Below are positions 16,720-25,141 of a stretch of 64,000 nt of DNA, piece by piece. Each line of letters starts with the position of its first letter. The stretch's first letter is position 1. The translations under genes were made by a program, and so were the position numbers. The stretch comes from Streptomyces sp. WAC 01529. Lineage in GTDB: Bacteria; Actinomycetota; Actinomycetes; Streptomycetales; Streptomycetaceae. The notes under the pieces were generated by a model that made no database searches, was not told where the DNA came from, and saw nothing but the letters and a program-made list of their open reading frames with translations. The DNA lies in NCBI RefSeq assembly GCF_003945545.1, contig NZ_CP029617.1:1086001-1150000 (forward strand), given 5' to 3'.

Positions 16720-17403
16720 TCAGCCGATGTCCGGGATCCGCCAGTCGATCGGCTCGTGCCCCTGCGCCGCCACCGCCTCGTTGATCTGCGTGAACGGACG
16801 CGAACCGAAGAACCTTTTCGCGGAGAGCGGCGAGGGGTGCGCGCCCTTGACGACGACGTGCCGCTCCTCGTCGATGAGCGGGAGCTTCTTCTGGGCGTAG
16901 TTCCCCCACAGTACGAAGACCGCGGGGTCGGGGCGCTCGGCCACCGCGCGGATCACCGCGTCCGTGAACTTCTCCCACCCCTTGCCCTTGTGGGAGTTCG
17001 CCTCACCGGCCCGCACGGTGAGCACCGCGTTCAGCAGCAGGACGCCCTGCTCGGCCCACGGCATCAGATAGCCGTTGTCCGGCACGGGGTGGCCCAGCTC
17101 CTCCCGCATCTCCTTGTAGATGTTCCGCAGCGAGGGCGGGGTCTTCACGCCGGGCCGCACGGAGAAGCACAGCCCGTGGCCCTGGCCCGCGCCGTGGTAG
17201 GGGTCCTGGCCGAGGACCAGGACCTTCACCCGCTCGTACGGCGTCGCGTCGAGGGCCGCGAAGACCTCCTCGCGCGGGGGGTAGACGGGACCCCTCGCCC
17301 GCTCCTGCTCGACGAACTCGGTGAGCTGCTCGAAGTAGGGCTTCTGCAGCTCCTCACCGAGGACTCCGCGCCAGGACGCGGGCAGCATGGCGATGTCGGT
17401 CAC
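16720..17403 (-). CDS. ung: Uracil-DNA glycosylase (family 1)
   Basis: 227 residues, the normal length. Catalytic water-activating motif GQDPYH at 65-70 (Asp67), uracil pocket Phe80 in GLCFSV, Asn in LLLNAVLTV, and the DNA-intercalation loop HPSPLS at 189-194 are all intact. It removes uracil from DNA to start base-excision repair. Strong context signals are lacking; the gene is monocistronic, and I see no LexA-type palindrome upstream. The 180 bp before it, toward the solute-binding protein gene, hold a tandem repeat. Confidence 0.97.
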   Translation of the reverse strand: MTDIAMLPASWRGVLGEELQKPYFEQLTEFVEQERARGPVYPPREEVFAALDATPYERVKVLVLGQDPYHGAGQGHGLCFSVRPGVKTPPSLRNIYKEMREELGHPVPDNGYLMPWAEQGVLLLNAVLTVRAGEANSHKGKGWEKFTDAVIRAVAERPDPAVFVLWGNYAQKKLPLIDEERHVVVKGAHPSPLSAKRFFGSRPFTQINEAVAAQGHEPIDWRIPDIG

Positions 17404-17479
17404 GTCAACAACCTCCGGTGTGCGATCACTTCTGCGAAGAACCTACCGGCGGCCACTGACAATCGGCTCCGAGCCCCTC

Positions 17480-17588
17480 GGGCCCGACCCCACGCCCGTC
17501 GGGTCCGGCCCCACGCCCCTCGGACCCAGCCCCACGCCCGCCGGGCCCGGCCCCGCACCCGCCAGGCCCGGCCCCGGCCCCCGCCGCC
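17480..17588. repeat. Five ~21-bp tandem repeats
   Basis: The unit GGCCCGGCCCCACGCCCGCCG and close variants recur about five times between ung and the end of the solute-binding protein gene. No protein is supported there. It may influence termination of the convergent-side transcript, but that is speculation. Confidence 0.7.
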
Positions 17589-17591
17589 CCG

Positions 17592-19184
17592 CTACCAGCT
17601 GGTCTTCCGCTGAAGCTCCCACATCATCATGATCGCCGAGGGGTCGAGCGCCCGCTCGCCGCCCGCGATCTCCTCGCTGGACATGATGTACTGCTTGCCC
17701 TGCCAGAGCGGCAGCAGCCTGACGTCGTCGACCAGGATCTCCTGGGCCCGCTCGAAGTCGTCGATCACCGCGCCCCGGTCGGTCTCCCTGCGCTCGCGCG
17801 GCAGCAGTTCGTCGGTGATCTCCTTGGAGACGTAAGGCGTGTTGAGCGCGTTCTTCGGGCCGACGAACGGCGCGATGAAGTTGTCCGCGTCGGGGAAGTC
17901 GGGGAACCAGCCACGCCCGAAGACGGGGTACTCGCCTCTGCTGTAGCCCTCCTGGAACTCGGTCCACGGACGGCTCTTGATCGTGATCTTGAAGAGGCCC
18001 GACGCCTCCAGCTGCCGCTTGAGTTCCGCGAACTCCGGGGCGGTGGCCGATCCGTAGCGGTCGGTGGTGTGCCAGAGGGTGAGCGGGACGGGCTCGTTGA
18101 TGCCGGCGTCGGTCAGGATCTTCCTGGCCTTGGCCGCGCTGGGGTTCCCGTAGTCGTCGAAGAAGCCGGTGGCGTGGCCGGTGAGGCCCCTCGGCACCAT
18201 CGAGTACAGCGGCTCGACGGTGTCCTTGTAGATCTTGTGGGCGAGGGCCCCGCGGTCGACTATCTGTGCGAAGGCCCGCCGGACCGGCAGCTTCCGCGCC
18301 CAGGGGTCCTTGGTGTTGAACACCAGGTAGCGGATCTCGGTGCCCGCGCCCTCGACGAGTTCGATGTCCTGCTCGCGCCGGCTCTTGCTCTGCATGGCGA
18401 CGATGTCCTCGGAGGCGAGGCCGCGGAAGGTCACGTCGATCTGGTTCTTCTTGAGGGCGTCGACCATCGCCGACGACTTCTTGAAGTAACGGATGGTGAC
18501 GGCGTCGTTCTTGATGTCGGCCGCGCCCTTGTAGTGACTGTTCTTGACCAGCTCGGCCTTCTGGTTCGGCGTGTACGCCTCCAGGGCGTACGGCCCGGAG
18601 CCGGTGATCTCGTTGCCCTCGCGGAGCTTGTCCGCCGGGTAGTCGTCGGGGTTGACGATCGACATGGCGGGCGTCGCGAGCACGAACGGGAAGGTCGCGT
18701 CCGCCTTCTTCAGGCGGAAGATCACGGTCCGCTCACCCTTGGTGCGGACCGTGTCGAGCGAGCCGAGCAGCCCCACCGGCCCGCCCTTCACCACACCCTT
18801 GGCCTCGATCGTCCTCATGCGGTCGAAGGAGTACTTGACGGCCGCCGCGTCCAGCGTGTCACCGTCGGAGAACTTCAGCCCCTCACGCAGCTCACAGCTG
18901 AAGACCGTGTTCGAGGCGTCCGTGAACTCGCAGGACCGCGCGGCGTCCGGCTCGGGCTCGGTGGCCCCCGAGGGGAAGCTGAGCAGCGTCTGGAAGACGT
19001 TCCTGTACAGCTCCCAGGAGCTGTCCCAGGCCTTGGCCGGGTCCAGGGTGCTCGGCGCGCTCATCGTGCCGACGGTGATCCGCTGTTCCTCGTCCGGTCC
19101 TTCGGAGGACAGCACCCCGCAACCGGCGAGCAGGGACATCGACGCGAGCGCCGCCAGCTGTCGCCGACCCCTCATACGCTTCAC
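17592..19184 (-). CDS. ABC transporter solute-binding lipoprotein, family 5 (peptide/nickel type)
   Basis: 530 residues. The n-region VKRMRGRRQ and a hydrophobic core end in the lipobox LLAGC near residue 20. The mature protein has the SBP_bac_5 pattern: ITVGTMSAPSTLDPAKAWD near the start, LREGLKFSDGDTLDAAAVKY with the family F.dG.p..A.dV..s block, GSGPYALEAY, VRRAFAQIVDRGAL, and a C-terminal LLPLWQGKQY. It should bind an oligopeptide-like ligand outside the membrane. No permease or ATPase genes adjoin it, so it must use a distant transporter or act as a sensor. The GTG was chosen so the signal peptide begins at a basic n-region; ATG three codons later is an alternative. Confidence 0.88.
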   Translation of the reverse strand: MKRMRGRRQLAALASMSLLAGCGVLSSEGPDEEQRITVGTMSAPSTLDPAKAWDSSWELYRNVFQTLLSFPSGATEPEPDAARSCEFTDASNTVFSCELREGLKFSDGDTLDAAAVKYSFDRMRTIEAKGVVKGGPVGLLGSLDTVRTKGERTVIFRLKKADATFPFVLATPAMSIVNPDDYPADKLREGNEITGSGPYALEAYTPNQKAELVKNSHYKGAADIKNDAVTIRYFKKSSAMVDALKKNQIDVTFRGLASEDIVAMQSKSRREQDIELVEGAGTEIRYLVFNTKDPWARKLPVRRAFAQIVDRGALAHKIYKDTVEPLYSMVPRGLTGHATGFFDDYGNPSAAKARKILTDAGINEPVPLTLWHTTDRYGSATAPEFAELKRQLEASGLFKITIKSRPWTEFQEGYSRGEYPVFGRGWFPDFPDADNFIAPFVGPKNALNTPYVSKEITDELLPRERRETDRGAVIDDFERAQEILVDDVRLLPLWQGKQYIMSSEEIAGGERALDPSAIMMMWELQRKTSW

Positions 19185-19377
19185 GGCGGGAACTTCACTG
19201 AACACGCGCACGCTCCTCGATCGGCCATGCCATGGGATCGGCAGACAATATCGCAGCGCCCCGCCGGGCCAACTGCTGGCGCCGACAGGGCACTTGATGC
19301 GCGTGTAAGTCTCTTTTGACCGCCTAACCAACGGTTGTACGACCTTCTTCGGCCGACGCCCGCTTGGGCAGTCTTCG

Positions 19378-20133
19378 TCAGCCGACGCCCGCATTCAGGA
19401 AGATGCCGCCGTCGACCACGAGCGTCTGCCCGGTGATCCAGTCGGACTGGCTCGAGGTGAGGAACGCGGCCGCGCCGCCGATGTCCTCCGGCACGCCCAG
19501 CCTGCCGAGCGGGTAGGAGGCGGCGGTCTCGGCCTCGCGGCCCTCGTAGAGCGCCAGGGCGAACTTGGTCTTGACGACGGCGGGCGCGATGGAGTTCACG
19601 CGCACCTTCGGCGCGAACTCGTGCGCCAGCTGGAGGCTGAGGTTGACCATGGCTGCCTTGCTCATCCCGTACGCCCCGACGAAGGGCGAGGCGGAGACGC
19701 CTGCGACGGAGGCGATGTTCACGATCGCGCCGCCGTTCTCGCTCTGCCAGGCCTTCCAGGTCTGCTGGGCGAAGCCGAGCGCCGAGATGACGTTGGTCTC
19801 GTACACCTTGCGCGCCACGTTCAGGTCCAGCTCGGCGATCGGCCCGAAGACCGGGTTCGTACCGGCGTTGTTGATCAGGAAGTCGACCCGGCCGAACGCC
19901 TCCATCGTGCGGGCGACGGCGACCGCCTGGTGCGCCTCGTCGTGGGCCTTGCCCGCGACGCCGATGACCCGGTCGGAGCCGAGCCTCTCGACGGCCTCCT
20001 TGAGGGCGTCCTCGTTGCGTCCGGTGATGCAGACGCGATCCCCCCTGGCGACCAGGGCCTCGGCGATGCCGTAGCCGATGCCGCGGCTCGCGCCCGTGAC
20101 GAGCGCGGCCTTCCCACTGTCCTGCACAGTCAT
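19378..20133 (-). CDS. SDR family oxidoreductase
   Basis: 251 residues. Cofactor motif TGASRGIG (14-21), NNAG in DFLINNAGTN, catalytic Ser in IVNIASVAG, YGMSK catalytic Tyr/Lys pair, and the C-terminal SDWITGQTLVVDGG typical of classical SDR proteins of the FabG type. The second glycine-rich loop carries TGRN, favouring NADP(H). It lies 17 bp after the fabG-like gene on the same strand and was probably transcribed with it. A role in fatty-acid or polyketide-like beta-keto reduction is plausible but not proved by sequence. Confidence 0.9.
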   Translation of the reverse strand: MTVQDSGKAALVTGASRGIGYGIAEALVARGDRVCITGRNEDALKEAVERLGSDRVIGVAGKAHDEAHQAVAVARTMEAFGRVDFLINNAGTNPVFGPIAELDLNVARKVYETNVISALGFAQQTWKAWQSENGGAIVNIASVAGVSASPFVGAYGMSKAAMVNLSLQLAHEFAPKVRVNSIAPAVVKTKFALALYEGREAETAASYPLGRLGVPEDIGGAAAFLTSSQSDWITGQTLVVDGGIFLNAGVG

Positions 20134-20150
20134 GATCTCCGCCTTCCGGG

Positions 20151-20912
20151 TCAGTTGAGCGGGCCGCCGGCGACGTACATGACCTGCCCGGAGACGAAGC
20201 CCGCGGCGTCACCCGTGAAGAAGGCGATGGCGTTGGCGATGTCCTCGGGGCGGCCGACGCGCTGCACCGGGATCTGGGTGGCGGCCGCCGCCTGGAACTC
20301 CTCGAAGTCCATGCCGACGCGGTCCGCGGTGGCCTTGGTCATCTCGGTGACGATGAAGCCGGGGGCGACGGAGTTGGCGGTGACGCCGAACTTGCCCAGC
20401 TCCTTGGCCAGGGTCTTGGTGAGGCCCTGGAGACCGGCCTTGGCGGCGGAGTAGTTGACCTGGCCGCGGTTGCCGAGCGCGGAGGACGAGGAGAGGTTCA
20501 CGATACGGCCGAAATTCGCGTCCACCATGTGCTTCTGCACGGCGCGGGACATCAGGAACGCGCCGCGCAGGTGCACGTTCATGACCGTGTCCCAGTCGCT
20601 CGCGCTCATCTTGAAGAGGAGGTTGTCGCGGAGCACACCGGCGTTGTTGACGAGGATCGTCGGCGCGCCCAGCTCCTCGGCGATGCGGGCGATCGCGGCC
20701 TCGACCTGGGCCTCGTCGGACACGTCGCAGCCGACAGCGAGCGCCTTGCCGCCGGCCGCGGTGATCCGCTCGACGGTGTCCTTGCAGGCGGCCTCGTCGA
20801 GGTCGATGACGGCGACGGCGCGGCCCTCCGCGGCGAGCCGTACGGCCGTCGCCGCGCCGATGCCCCGCGCCCCTCCGGTCACGACCGCGACGCGCTGCTC
20901 AGTGGTGGACAT
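20151..20912 (-). CDS. fabG: 3-oxoacyl-ACP reductase-type SDR
   Basis: 253 residues with TGGARGIG (12-19), DVSDEAQVEAA, NNAGVLRDNLLFKMSASDWD (the signature of FabG-type reductases), IVNLSSSSALGNRGQVNYSAAKAG with Ser/Tyr/Lys, and FVSGQVMYVAGGPLN at the end. It reduces beta-ketoacyl thioesters with NADPH. An additional FabG outside a fab cluster suggests secondary or degradative metabolism. The last residues lack the usual DGG, having AGG. It is the first gene of the two-SDR operon; about 135 bp of upstream sequence hold no gene. Confidence 0.88.
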   Translation of the reverse strand: MSTTEQRVAVVTGGARGIGAATAVRLAAEGRAVAVIDLDEAACKDTVERITAAGGKALAVGCDVSDEAQVEAAIARIAEELGAPTILVNNAGVLRDNLLFKMSASDWDTVMNVHLRGAFLMSRAVQKHMVDANFGRIVNLSSSSALGNRGQVNYSAAKAGLQGLTKTLAKELGKFGVTANSVAPGFIVTEMTKATADRVGMDFEEFQAAAATQIPVQRVGRPEDIANAIAFFTGDAAGFVSGQVMYVAGGPLN

Positions 20913-21047
20913 GCTGGTTCTCCTCGCCCTTGGGATGCGGCTCCACGGTACGCCCGATGAGTGAGCGACCGCTTAGTACCTTCAGCTGGACGAGACGCTA
21001 GAAGCCCTGGCACCGGGTGTCAACGGCGTGCGGCCAGCTGTGACGCG

Positions 21048-21431
21048 TTACCTCACCAACAGCTCCAGGAGACGGTTCACCTCGGCCTCGGGGTCCGCCG
21101 TGAGGCCGGTGTGCACCGGGCCCGGCTGGACGACCGTGGAGCGCGGCGCGATGAGCCAGCGGAAGCGCCGCCCCGCGTCGTCGCGCTCGGCCTGCCCGGC
21201 GGCCTCGCCGCCCTCGCAGATCCGCTCGACGGCGCCGAGCGCGGCCTTGACGCCGGCGACGTCGGCCGCCGGGTCGAGCGCGAGCAGCTTGTCCTCGTCG
21301 AGGTGGGTGCGGGCGGCGACGAAGGCCTTGGCGCGGCAGTAGACCACGACGCCCGCGTTGAACTGCTCGCCGCGCTCCACGCGCGGGACCACGCGCACCA
21401 GCGCGTACTCGAAGACGTTCCGCTCGGTCAC
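21048..21431 (-). CDS. DUF3037 family protein
   Basis: 127 residues. FEYALVRVVPRVERGEQFNA and GVVVYCRAKAF match DUF3037, followed by a helical middle and a C-terminal LIAPRSTVVQPGPVHTGLT segment. The start ATG shares four bases (ATGA) with the stop of the HipA-like kinase gene, so translation is coupled. This kinase/DUF3037 pair recurs in actinobacteria as far as I remember, but its role is not described to my knowledge. A toxin-antitoxin or substrate-partner relationship is speculation. Confidence 0.8.
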   Translation of the reverse strand: MTERNVFEYALVRVVPRVERGEQFNAGVVVYCRAKAFVAARTHLDEDKLLALDPAADVAGVKAALGAVERICEGGEAAGQAERDDAGRRFRWLIAPRSTVVQPGPVHTGLTADPEAEVNRLLELLVR

Positions 21432-22219
21432 TTGGTGGCACCCTCCGGCCGCGGTCCGCCGAGGGCGATCCGTTCGTGAATGGTCTTGGCGCGCGGCAGC
21501 AGCGCCGCCACATAGGCGCGGCGCACGTCGTCAGGGCCCGCGAAGCCGGGTTCGTCGACCAGCCACGCGTCGGGCACCTGGGCGGCGACCTCGGTGAGCA
21601 CTTCCTCGGTGACGAGCGGGGCGAGTTCGGCGGCGGCCGACGCGACGTCGGGCCCGTAGGGGGCGAGTACGTGGTCCGAGGCGTCGTACGGCCGGCCCGT
21701 CGCGGTCTCGACGGTGCGCCAGTTGTGGTGCCAGATCAGGCTCGCCCCGTGGTCGATCAGCCACAGGTCGCCCTGCCACAGGAGCAGGTTCGGGTTGCGC
21801 CAGGACCGGTCCACGTTGTTGATCAGGGCGTCGAACCAGACGACGCGTCCCGCCTCGGCCGGGTCCACGTCGCAGGCGAGCGGGTCGAAGCCGAGCGCAC
21901 CCGAGAGGAAGTCCATGCCGAGGTTGAGGCCGCCGCTGGACTTCAGGAGTTCCTGCACCTGCTGGTCCGGCTCGCCGAGGCCGATCACCGGGTCGAGGAG
22001 GATCTGCACCAGCCGGGGCATCCGCAGCCCCAGGCGCCGCGCCAACTCCCCGCAGATCACCTCCGCGACGAGCGTCTTGCGGCCCTGTCCCGCGCCGGTG
22101 AACTTCATGACGTACGTCGCGTGAGCGCCGTCGGCGTCGGTCGCCTCGACCACGCCCGGCAGCGATCCGCCCTCCCGCAAGGGCGTGACGTAGCGGACCG
22201 CGGTGACTTGGGTGAGCAT
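21428..22219 (-). CDS. HipA-like Ser/Thr kinase family protein
   Basis: 263 residues, shorter than full HipA (about 440). It carries the kinase core: ATYVMKFTGAGQGRKTLVAE (Lys of the nucleotide pocket), FDALINNVDRSWRNPNLLLW (catalytic-loop Asp and Asn in N.D...NPN), and WLIDHGASLIWHH (metal-binding DHG in place of DFG). The HipA N-subdomain 1 is absent, and no HipB-like repressor is adjacent. The partner is the overlapping DUF3037 gene. It may phosphorylate a protein target in growth control; the substrate is unknown. Confidence 0.82.
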   Translation of the reverse strand: MLTQVTAVRYVTPLREGGSLPGVVEATDADGAHATYVMKFTGAGQGRKTLVAEVICGELARRLGLRMPRLVQILLDPVIGLGEPDQQVQELLKSSGGLNLGMDFLSGALGFDPLACDVDPAEAGRVVWFDALINNVDRSWRNPNLLLWQGDLWLIDHGASLIWHHNWRTVETATGRPYDASDHVLAPYGPDVASAAAELAPLVTEEVLTEVAAQVPDAWLVDEPGFAGPDDVRRAYVAALLPRAKTIHERIALGGPRPEGATK

Positions 22220-22311
22220 GTGCCCAGGTTACTTCCGGATCCGATGCTCCCGATCACCGGGAAATCGCCCGGCGGTTGAACGCGGCGGACGGCGGGTTCG
22301 TACCACCCGGC

Positions 22312-22773
22312 ATGACGACTTCCGAAGAAACCGTCTCCGGGCCCCGCCGCCGCACCGTCGTGGCCACTATGGGTGCCGCGGGGATCGCCGCCGCCCTGAC
22401 CGCGTGCGGCAGTGACGACAAGGATGACCAGGACGACTCCGCACAGGCGGGCGCGCAGGCCCCCGAGGGCGGCGCGGGGGCCGCCGGGACCGTGCTGGCC
22501 AAGACGGCGGAGATTCCCGTGGGCGGCGGCAAGATCTTCAAGGACGAGGGGGTGGTGGTCACCCAGCCGACCAAGGGCGAGTTCAAGGCGTTCTCGAACT
22601 TGTGCACCCATAAGAAGTGTCCGGTGACGAGCGTCGAGGGCGGCACCATCAACTGCCCCTGCCACGGCAGCAAGTTCGACATCACCGACGGCAGCGTCAA
22701 ACAGGCCCCCGCCCCCGCGCCGCTGCCCGCGGCAGAGATCTCCGTGGACGGCGACTCGATCAAGCTGGCCTAG
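22312..22773 (+). CDS. Rieske (2Fe-2S) lipoprotein, Tat-exported
   Basis: 153 residues. PRRRTVVATMGAAGIAAALTAC combines a twin-arginine motif with a lipobox-type Cys32. A charged/Gly-rich linker precedes the Rieske fold. Cluster ligands are clear: CTH (Cys98, His100) and CPCHGS (Cys115, His118), with Cys103/Cys117 placed for the stabilising disulphide. It is an outer-leaflet electron carrier of the short 'Rieske lipoprotein' type common in Streptomyces; the redox partner is unknown and the neighbours do not reveal it. The ATG 12 codons inside the longest frame was chosen to place the signal peptide correctly. Its stop overlaps the convergent isochorismatase-fold gene by four bases. Confidence 0.93.
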   Translation: MTTSEETVSGPRRRTVVATMGAAGIAAALTACGSDDKDDQDDSAQAGAQAPEGGAGAAGTVLAKTAEIPVGGGKIFKDEGVVVTQPTKGEFKAFSNLCTHKKCPVTSVEGGTINCPCHGSKFDITDGSVKQAPAPAPLPAAEISVDGDSIKLA

Positions 22774-23420
22774 CTAGATCGGGCGCGGCGCGGCCGCTTC
22801 CAGGCGCCGAGCACGTCCTCCGTACTGGTGATGGTGGCGACGAGCGCGAGGGTGTTGCGGATCATCGCGGGGGTGTAGTCGGCCGGCACCCCCGCGATGG
22901 CGTCGGCGGGCACGACGGCGGTGTAGCCGAGGTTCACGGCGTCGAACACGGCGTTGGGGATGGCGACGTTGGCGGAGACCCCGGTGACCAGGAGGGTGCG
23001 GCAGCCGAGATTGCGCAGCAGCGGGTCGACATCGGTCCCGGCGAGGGGCGAAAGGCCGTGCAGTCGCCGTACGACGAAGTCCTCGTCGGCCACTTCGATC
23101 GGCGGCGCGATCCGCACGGCCCGGGTGCCCGAAAGCTGCTGCACGGGGAGGCGTTCGGCGGCGCGGAAGAGCCGGGCGTTGTGGCTGGCCCCGCGCCCGT
23201 CGGGCCGCCGCTCGGCGACGGCGTGCAGGACCTGCACGCCGCTCCGGTGGGCCGCGGAGACCAACCGCGCGACGTTGGCGAGGGCGCCGGACGACCGCGC
23301 CTCCTTGGCGAGTTCGGGCAGCGCGCTCTCGGTGCCGACGACGCCCTGCTGGCACTCGACCGTCAGCAGCGCCGTGGTGGCCGGGTCGAGGATCTCCCTG
23401 AGCTGTTCGTACGACGGCAT
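22770..23420 (-). CDS. Isochorismatase-fold protein lacking the usual catalytic triad
   Basis: 216 residues with the fold's order: DPATTALLTVECQQGVVG, GVQVLHAVAERRPDGRGASH, VVRRLHGLSPLAGTDVDPLL, TLLVTGVSANVAIPNAVFDA, and VVPADAIAGVPADY. The family triad is Asp (in LL.ID.Q), Lys (V.K...SAF) and Cys (G..TN.CV). Here these positions read Glu (VECQ), Arg (VVRRLHG) and Ala (SANVAI). It may be a non-hydrolytic binding protein or use different chemistry. GGGGGAG precedes the ATG by two to three bases. Convergent with the Rieske gene, sharing four bases. Confidence 0.8.
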   Translation of the reverse strand: MPSYEQLREILDPATTALLTVECQQGVVGTESALPELAKEARSSGALANVARLVSAAHRSGVQVLHAVAERRPDGRGASHNARLFRAAERLPVQQLSGTRAVRIAPPIEVADEDFVVRRLHGLSPLAGTDVDPLLRNLGCRTLLVTGVSANVAIPNAVFDAVNLGYTAVVPADAIAGVPADYTPAMIRNTLALVATITSTEDVLGAWKRPRRARSS

Positions 23421-23620
23421 GGCTCCCCCTGTCGCGCTCGTGCCGGACACCCGGGCACCGGTGGGCGACCGGCCGACTCCCCGGAATCCGCGCGAGGTTA
23501 ACGGCCATTGCGTCACGAAGGAAGAGCCCTCATCCTTTGCTGACGCCCAGTCAGCCAGGCGCGGGACGCGAGCAGTATGCGAAACCCAGGCAGTATGCGG
23601 GACACCACTCGGGAGGACAC

Positions 23621-24088
23621 ATGGCCGTCACACAGCGCCGGGGCCGCAGGATCATGATGACGCCGGAGGAACTCGACGCGTTCCTCGCCGCGGAGCGCAC
23701 CTGCCGGGTGGCTACGGTGTCCGCCGACGGCGCCCCGCACGTCAGCACGCTCTGGTTCGCCTGGGACGGCACCTCGCTGTGGCTGTACTCGATCACGCGC
23801 AGCAAGCGCTGGGCCGATCTGCGCCGGGACCGGCGGGTCGCGGTGGTGGTCGACACGGGCGAGGAGTACGGCGAACTGCGCGGCGTCGAGCTCTCGGGCA
23901 CCGTGGAGTTCGTCGGGGAGTCCCCGCGCACGGGCGAGCCCTGCCCCGAACTCGACGTCCCCGAGCGGCTGTTCGCCCGCAAGCTGTTCGGCCTTGACGA
24001 GATGCCGCACGACGGCCGGCACGCGTGGCTGCGGCTCACTCCGGACACGATCGCCTCGTGGGACTTCCGCAAGCTGGCGGGGCTATAG
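23621..24088 (+). CDS. FMN/F420-binding split-barrel (pyridoxamine oxidase-like) protein
   Basis: 155 residues beginning MAVTQRRGRRIMMTPEELDA. The strand-turn pattern ERTCRVATVSADGAPHVSTL, WFAWDGTSLWLYSITRSKRW is the core of the PNPOx-like split beta-barrel, in which RSKRW supplies phosphate contacts. GGGAGGACAC precedes the ATG. Streptomyces genomes carry many such proteins that use FMN or F420; the cofactor cannot be fixed here. It stands alone and is convergent with the LysR gene. Confidence 0.82.
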   Translation: MAVTQRRGRRIMMTPEELDAFLAAERTCRVATVSADGAPHVSTLWFAWDGTSLWLYSITRSKRWADLRRDRRVAVVVDTGEEYGELRGVELSGTVEFVGESPRTGEPCPELDVPERLFARKLFGLDEMPHDGRHAWLRLTPDTIASWDFRKLAGL

Positions 24089-24163
24089 CCGTCCTCCGGG
24101 AGCCGGGCGGGCCCCGGCCGCCTCCCGCCCCCTACCTCAGCCCCGACCCTCTTTCAAAGCCCC

Positions 24164-25066
24164 CTACCGCAGCCCCGCCCCCGCCCCCCGCAGCGCTTCC
24201 ACCGCCGCCCTGATCGACGGCCGCCGATCCGCGTCCGCCCGCCACACCACGTACACATGGCGCCGCACCCGGTTCCGCACCGGGACCGTGCGCACCCCGG
24301 CCGGCATCGGGTCGCGCCCCAACCGCGGGGCCACGCAGACACCGAGGCCCGCCGCGACCAGCGCGAGCTGGGTGTGGTGCTCCTCGGCTCGGTGGGCGAT
24401 ACGCGGCTCGATGCCCTTGCCCCGCAGCGTGAACATCAGCCACTCGTGGCAGAACTCGCCCTCCCCCCAGGTGATCCACTCATCGTCCGCGAACTCCTCC
24501 AGGTCCACTTCGGCGCGGTCCGCGAGCGGGTGCGCGGCGGGCATCGCGACATCGGCGGGGTCGTCGAGGAGGGGCGCCTTGACCAGGCCGTCCGGGATCG
24601 GCAGCGGCTTGTTGTACCAGTCGAGGACGACCGCCATGTCGATGTCGCCACGCACCACCGCCGCCACCGCGGGCGTCGGCTCCAGCTCGTGGCAGCCGAC
24701 CCGCAGCCCCGGGTGGTCGGCGCGGAGCGCGGCGAGCGTGGCGGGCAGCAGGCCGCGCATGGCGGTGGGGAAGGCGGAGACGCGCAGCTCGCCGACGGCC
24801 TTGCCGCGCTGCTCCTCCAGGTCGGCCTGGGCCAGCTCGACCTGCGAGAGGATCCGCGCGGCGTGCTCGGCGAGCAGCCGTCCCGCGTCGGTCAGGCGCA
24901 CGCCCCTGCCGTTCTTGGCGAGGAGCTGCTGGCCCACCTCCCGCTCCAGCTTCGCCATCTGCTGCGAGACCGCCGACGTCGTCACGTGCAGACCCGCGGC
25001 GGCCCCGCTGACCGAGCCGTGCCGGGCGAGGGCGTCGAGCGTACGCAGACGCTCCAGGTTCAACAT
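24164..25066 (-). CDS. LysR family transcriptional regulator
   Basis: 300 residues, the normal length. Winged helix-turn-helix at residues 3-60 (ERLRTLDALARHGSVSGAAA, TTSAVSQQMAKLEREVG, RGVRLTDAGRLL), then a dimerisation helix and the periplasmic-binding-like effector domain from about residue 90 (GELRVSAFPTAMRGLLPATL, DIDMAVVLDWY, QLALVAAGLGVCVAPRLG). It is divergent from an EamA transporter gene with only 75 bp between starts, the classic arrangement in which a LysR protein controls its neighbour exporter in response to the exported metabolite. Confidence 0.92.
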   Translation of the reverse strand: MLNLERLRTLDALARHGSVSGAAAGLHVTTSAVSQQMAKLEREVGQQLLAKNGRGVRLTDAGRLLAEHAARILSQVELAQADLEEQRGKAVGELRVSAFPTAMRGLLPATLAALRADHPGLRVGCHELEPTPAVAAVVRGDIDMAVVLDWYNKPLPIPDGLVKAPLLDDPADVAMPAAHPLADRAEVDLEEFADDEWITWGEGEFCHEWLMFTLRGKGIEPRIAHRAEEHHTQLALVAAGLGVCVAPRLGRDPMPAGVRTVPVRNRVRRHVYVVWRADADRRPSIRAAVEALRGAGAGLR

Positions 25067-25141
25067 GTAAGCGATGCTACGCGATACAGCGCAAGAAAAC
25101 TCGCTTGTACTAAGAGATCACCAAGGCGCATCGTGGAGCGC
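25067..25141. promoter_or_regulatory. Divergent lysR/eamA promoter region
   Basis: 75 bp between the two start codons; A/T-rich for this genome (GAAAACTCGCTTGTACTAAG). It must hold both promoters and the LysR site. I see no strong perfect palindrome, only GCGATGC..GCGATAC near-repeats close to the lysR start, so no exact box is assigned. Confidence 0.5.

Noticed and set aside
17480..17588. CRISPR array
   Set aside because: The repeats are contiguous 21-mers without unique spacers and no cas genes are present anywhere in the window.
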